Part shown: positions 14,949 to 16,497 of the stretch, in pieces
Numbering within the stretch: position 1 is the stretch's first letter
Layout: every line of letters starts with the position of its first letter
From: Pseudomonadales bacterium
GTDB lineage: Bacteria > Pseudomonadota > Gammaproteobacteria > Pseudomonadales > DT-91
Direction: 5' to 3'
DNA: 16,497 bases
Assembly: GCA_013215025.1 (NCBI GenBank)
Contig: JABSRR010000030.1
Span: 1-16,497 of the forward strand
The notes under the pieces: model-generated
What the model was told of the DNA's origin: nothing
Database searches by the model: none
What the model saw: the letters and a program-made list of their open reading frames with translations, nothing else
Program-made: the position numbers and the translations under genes

Positions 14949-16238
14949 TTATAAGGACTCGTCAAACACAAACTGCAGGCTAATATCAAACGCCCAGGCA
15001 TCATCAAAATCAATCGGCTCAGTGCCATAATAATTGAAGATACCGTTGCTTTGATCAAAGTCGTACAGATATTTAAGCTGATACTTCATCGACACATAAT
15101 CGGCAAAATTGTGTCGTATGCCCAAGCTAAGGCTTTGCTGCTGGCGTTCCGTATTTTTGCCATTCAAATCTTCAGCTGGCTGATCATCGGGCAAGTTGGT
15201 TTGATAATAGCCCCATTGCAGGTAGGGCTGCAGCTGCTCAAACTCATAGGCCACGGTTAAGCCCTGGCCTAAAATGTCTCCGACGCGGTCATTTTCACTG
15301 CTTAAAAACGACAGCTCATAATGCATATACCAATGTATGCCCTGATATTTGGCAGCCAAACTGTACTGATCATTATTTAAATCCAGCTTTAAGCTACAGC
15401 TAGGCTGCGTACAGCCTTGAAAGCCGGTCGGCACTTGAATATTCTCCAACAGCAAATGCCCATCTCGCACAAAATGCGCCGCGACACGAAAATACCACGC
15501 ACGCCAAAACGACTCGAGATAGCTACCGTAAACCTTATCGGCTTCAATCGTCAGCGCCTCTAATTTTTTATCCACCGAACGCTCGCCGGCATAAATATGC
15601 CAGGTGTTTAAGCTGTCGCCCCAAGGCATATCGTAGGCCAGAGAGGCACCGTCGGCGCTCTCAATCAAGGTGCGCACATAGACCTCATCGGTCAAACTCA
15701 CCGCCGGATAGCTATAAGCCACCTTAGCATTTTGCGACTCGCTAAATGCCGCATAGCCAAAACGACCGAGCTGCAGTCGCAGCTTGTCCGAAAAATTTTG
15801 TTCTACATACAGCCATTCAAACTCTGGGTCAAAATCCTCATTCGCCTCGGCCACCAGCTGCAATACTGCACGGGTACTTGGGGTCACAATAAAAGCCAGC
15901 TCAAGGCCAAATAAAGAATACGGGTCGATGGATAGCTGATTGTCGCGGCCCGATGGCTCACTGGCATCTTCACTCAGCTGACTTAAGGTAAAACTGCCAA
16001 AGCCGCTAACGTTCAGGCGCTGATCGATCTTATGAGCAAACTGATGGTTATCGTTTTCCGTTTGCTGCGCTTCGAGCGCCGCAACGCGTTCGGCAAGGCT
16101 TGTTTTATCGCTATTGCTGTCGATTTCACTCGGCTGTTGGCGGGCATCTTGACTGATCGCCGCAGCTGACATGGCACTCAGCAGCGCCAGCAGACTGGTG
16201 CAGCAAAGAAACCGACAAAACCTTATATGGCTAACCAC
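14949..16238 (-). CDS. Porin-like outer membrane beta-barrel protein
   Basis: This 429-residue secreted protein starts at a GTG; an in-frame TGA lies just upstream and no better start is seen. Residues 1-27 form a signal peptide (basic start, hydrophobic LLALLSAMSAAA, cleavage probably near residue 27). A short predicted coiled coil (SLAERVAALEAQQTEND, 47-63) precedes the barrel, as in several porins that trimerise in the periplasm. From about residue 75 to the end, alternating strands rich in aromatic residues and glycine (VSGFGSFTLSQ, LRLQLGRFGYAAFSE, YLQWGYYQ, SMKYQLKYLYDFD) suggest an outer membrane barrel. Two close cysteines (C276, C281) may form a disulfide in a loop. The chain ends DESL after an aromatic strand instead of ending in Phe. 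The substrate is unknown. Confidence 0.75.
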   Translation of the reverse strand: MVSHIRFCRFLCCTSLLALLSAMSAAAISQDARQQPSEIDSNSDKTSLAERVAALEAQQTENDNHQFAHKIDQRLNVSGFGSFTLSQLSEDASEPSGRDNQLSIDPYSLFGLELAFIVTPSTRAVLQLVAEANEDFDPEFEWLYVEQNFSDKLRLQLGRFGYAAFSESQNAKVAYSYPAVSLTDEVYVRTLIESADGASLAYDMPWGDSLNTWHIYAGERSVDKKLEALTIEADKVYGSYLESFWRAWYFRVAAHFVRDGHLLLENIQVPTGFQGCTQPSCSLKLDLNNDQYSLAAKYQGIHWYMHYELSFLSSENDRVGDILGQGLTVAYEFEQLQPYLQWGYYQTNLPDDQPAEDLNGKNTERQQQSLSLGIRHNFADYVSMKYQLKYLYDFDQSNGIFNYYGTEPIDFDDAWAFDISLQFVFDESL

Positions 16239-16346
16239 AGAAATAGCTCAAGTTATTGTTATGAAAAGCTATTCTGACCGGATATCAGCAAATAAGCAAA
16301 CCCCAATCGAGGCAATTTGCCGAGCAGAAAAGAATCGCAGAAGTTC

Positions 16347-16375
16347 TTGCCCGACGGAATGAGATTCGCTACTAT
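16347..16375 (+). promoter_or_regulatory. Promoter of tRNA-Leu
   Basis: TTGCCC (16347-16352) and TACTAT (16370-16375) are spaced by 17 nt. A GC-rich discriminator (GCGCAGCC) follows the -10, as is typical of stringently controlled stable RNA promoters. Transcription would start about 28 nt before the tRNA. Confidence 0.5.
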
Positions 16376-16409
16376 GCGCAGCCTCAACAGCTACATGCTT
16401 CATCTTCTT

Positions 16410-16496
16410 GCCAGAGTGGTGAAATTGGTAGACACAGGGGATTCAAAATCCCCCGCCTTAACGGGTGTGCCGGTTCGAGTCCGGCCTCTGGTACCA
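16410..16496 (+). tRNA. tRNA-Leu (anticodon CAA)
   Basis: This 87-nt class II tRNA reads UUG codons. The acceptor stem pairs GCCAGAG with CTCTGGT (a G1:U72 pair, as in E. coli leucine tRNA), followed by the discriminator A73 and an encoded CCA end. The anticodon stem GGGGA/TCCCC encloses the loop TTCAAAA with anticodon CAA. A long variable arm (CGCCTTAACGGGTG) and the T arm GCCGG-TTCGAGT-CCGGC are clear. The D arm carries GGTAGAC. No second tRNA is seen before the window ends one base later. I recall a leucine tRNA beside queA in Pseudomonas as well, which would fit conserved synteny. Confidence 0.97.
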
Positions 16497-16497
16497 T

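Overview
The window is about 16.5 kb of bacterial chromosome from a gammaproteobacterium. The protein sequences most resemble Pseudomonas and the Cellvibrionales/Spongiibacteraceae-type marine relatives; this placement comes from recalled family sequences, not from a search. Gene order supports it: ffh, rpsP, rimM, trmD and rplS run on the minus strand and diverge from a ypjD (CcsA-like) and yfjD/corB (CNNM) pair on the plus strand. The same arrangement is known in Escherichia coli and Pseudomonas. Nearly everything here is housekeeping. I see no insertion sequence, prophage, CRISPR array, toxin-antitoxin pair or defence island.

Layout: (1) Positions 1-312 hold the 5' part of xerD, cut by the window edge. 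(2) Positions 432-4242, minus strand, hold ffh followed by the ribosomal/tRNA-modification operon rpsP-rimM-trmD-rplS. A near-consensus sigma-70 promoter lies before rpsP and a strong intrinsic terminator lies after rplS. (3) Positions 4578-6688, plus strand, hold the two membrane protein genes ypjD and yfjD. (4) Positions 6701-9271, minus strand, hold the disaggregase gene clpB. It has a heat-shock-like promoter and a well-formed internal translation start. (5) Positions 9290-9809 hold no gene but several short tandem and inverted repeats. (6) Positions 9810-11331 hold a divergent pair: a MAPEG-family membrane protein and a YeaD-type hexose-6-phosphate mutarotase. (7) Positions 11396-14855, minus strand, hold queA and tgt (queuosine synthesis), then three small genes: a stand-alone NIF3/YqfO-like domain, a gamma-carbonic-anhydrase-like protein and a DUF1289 protein. 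(8) Positions 14949-16238 hold a porin-like outer membrane protein. (9) Positions 16410-16496 hold tRNA-Leu(CAA) on the plus strand with its own promoter.

Functionally the window centres on the protein-synthesis machinery and its quality control: SRP targeting (Ffh), ribosome assembly and composition (RimM, S16, L19), tRNA modification at position 37 (TrmD) and position 34 (QueA, Tgt), one tRNA, and protein disaggregation (ClpB). No previously undescribed multi-gene system is evident. The points most worth a second look are small regulatory structures: the internal ClpB start, the RBS hairpins before ffh and the MAPEG gene, a UUCG hairpin between rpsP and rimM, the repeat-rich gap upstream of clpB, and the small genes that follow tgt where yajC-secDF is commonly found.
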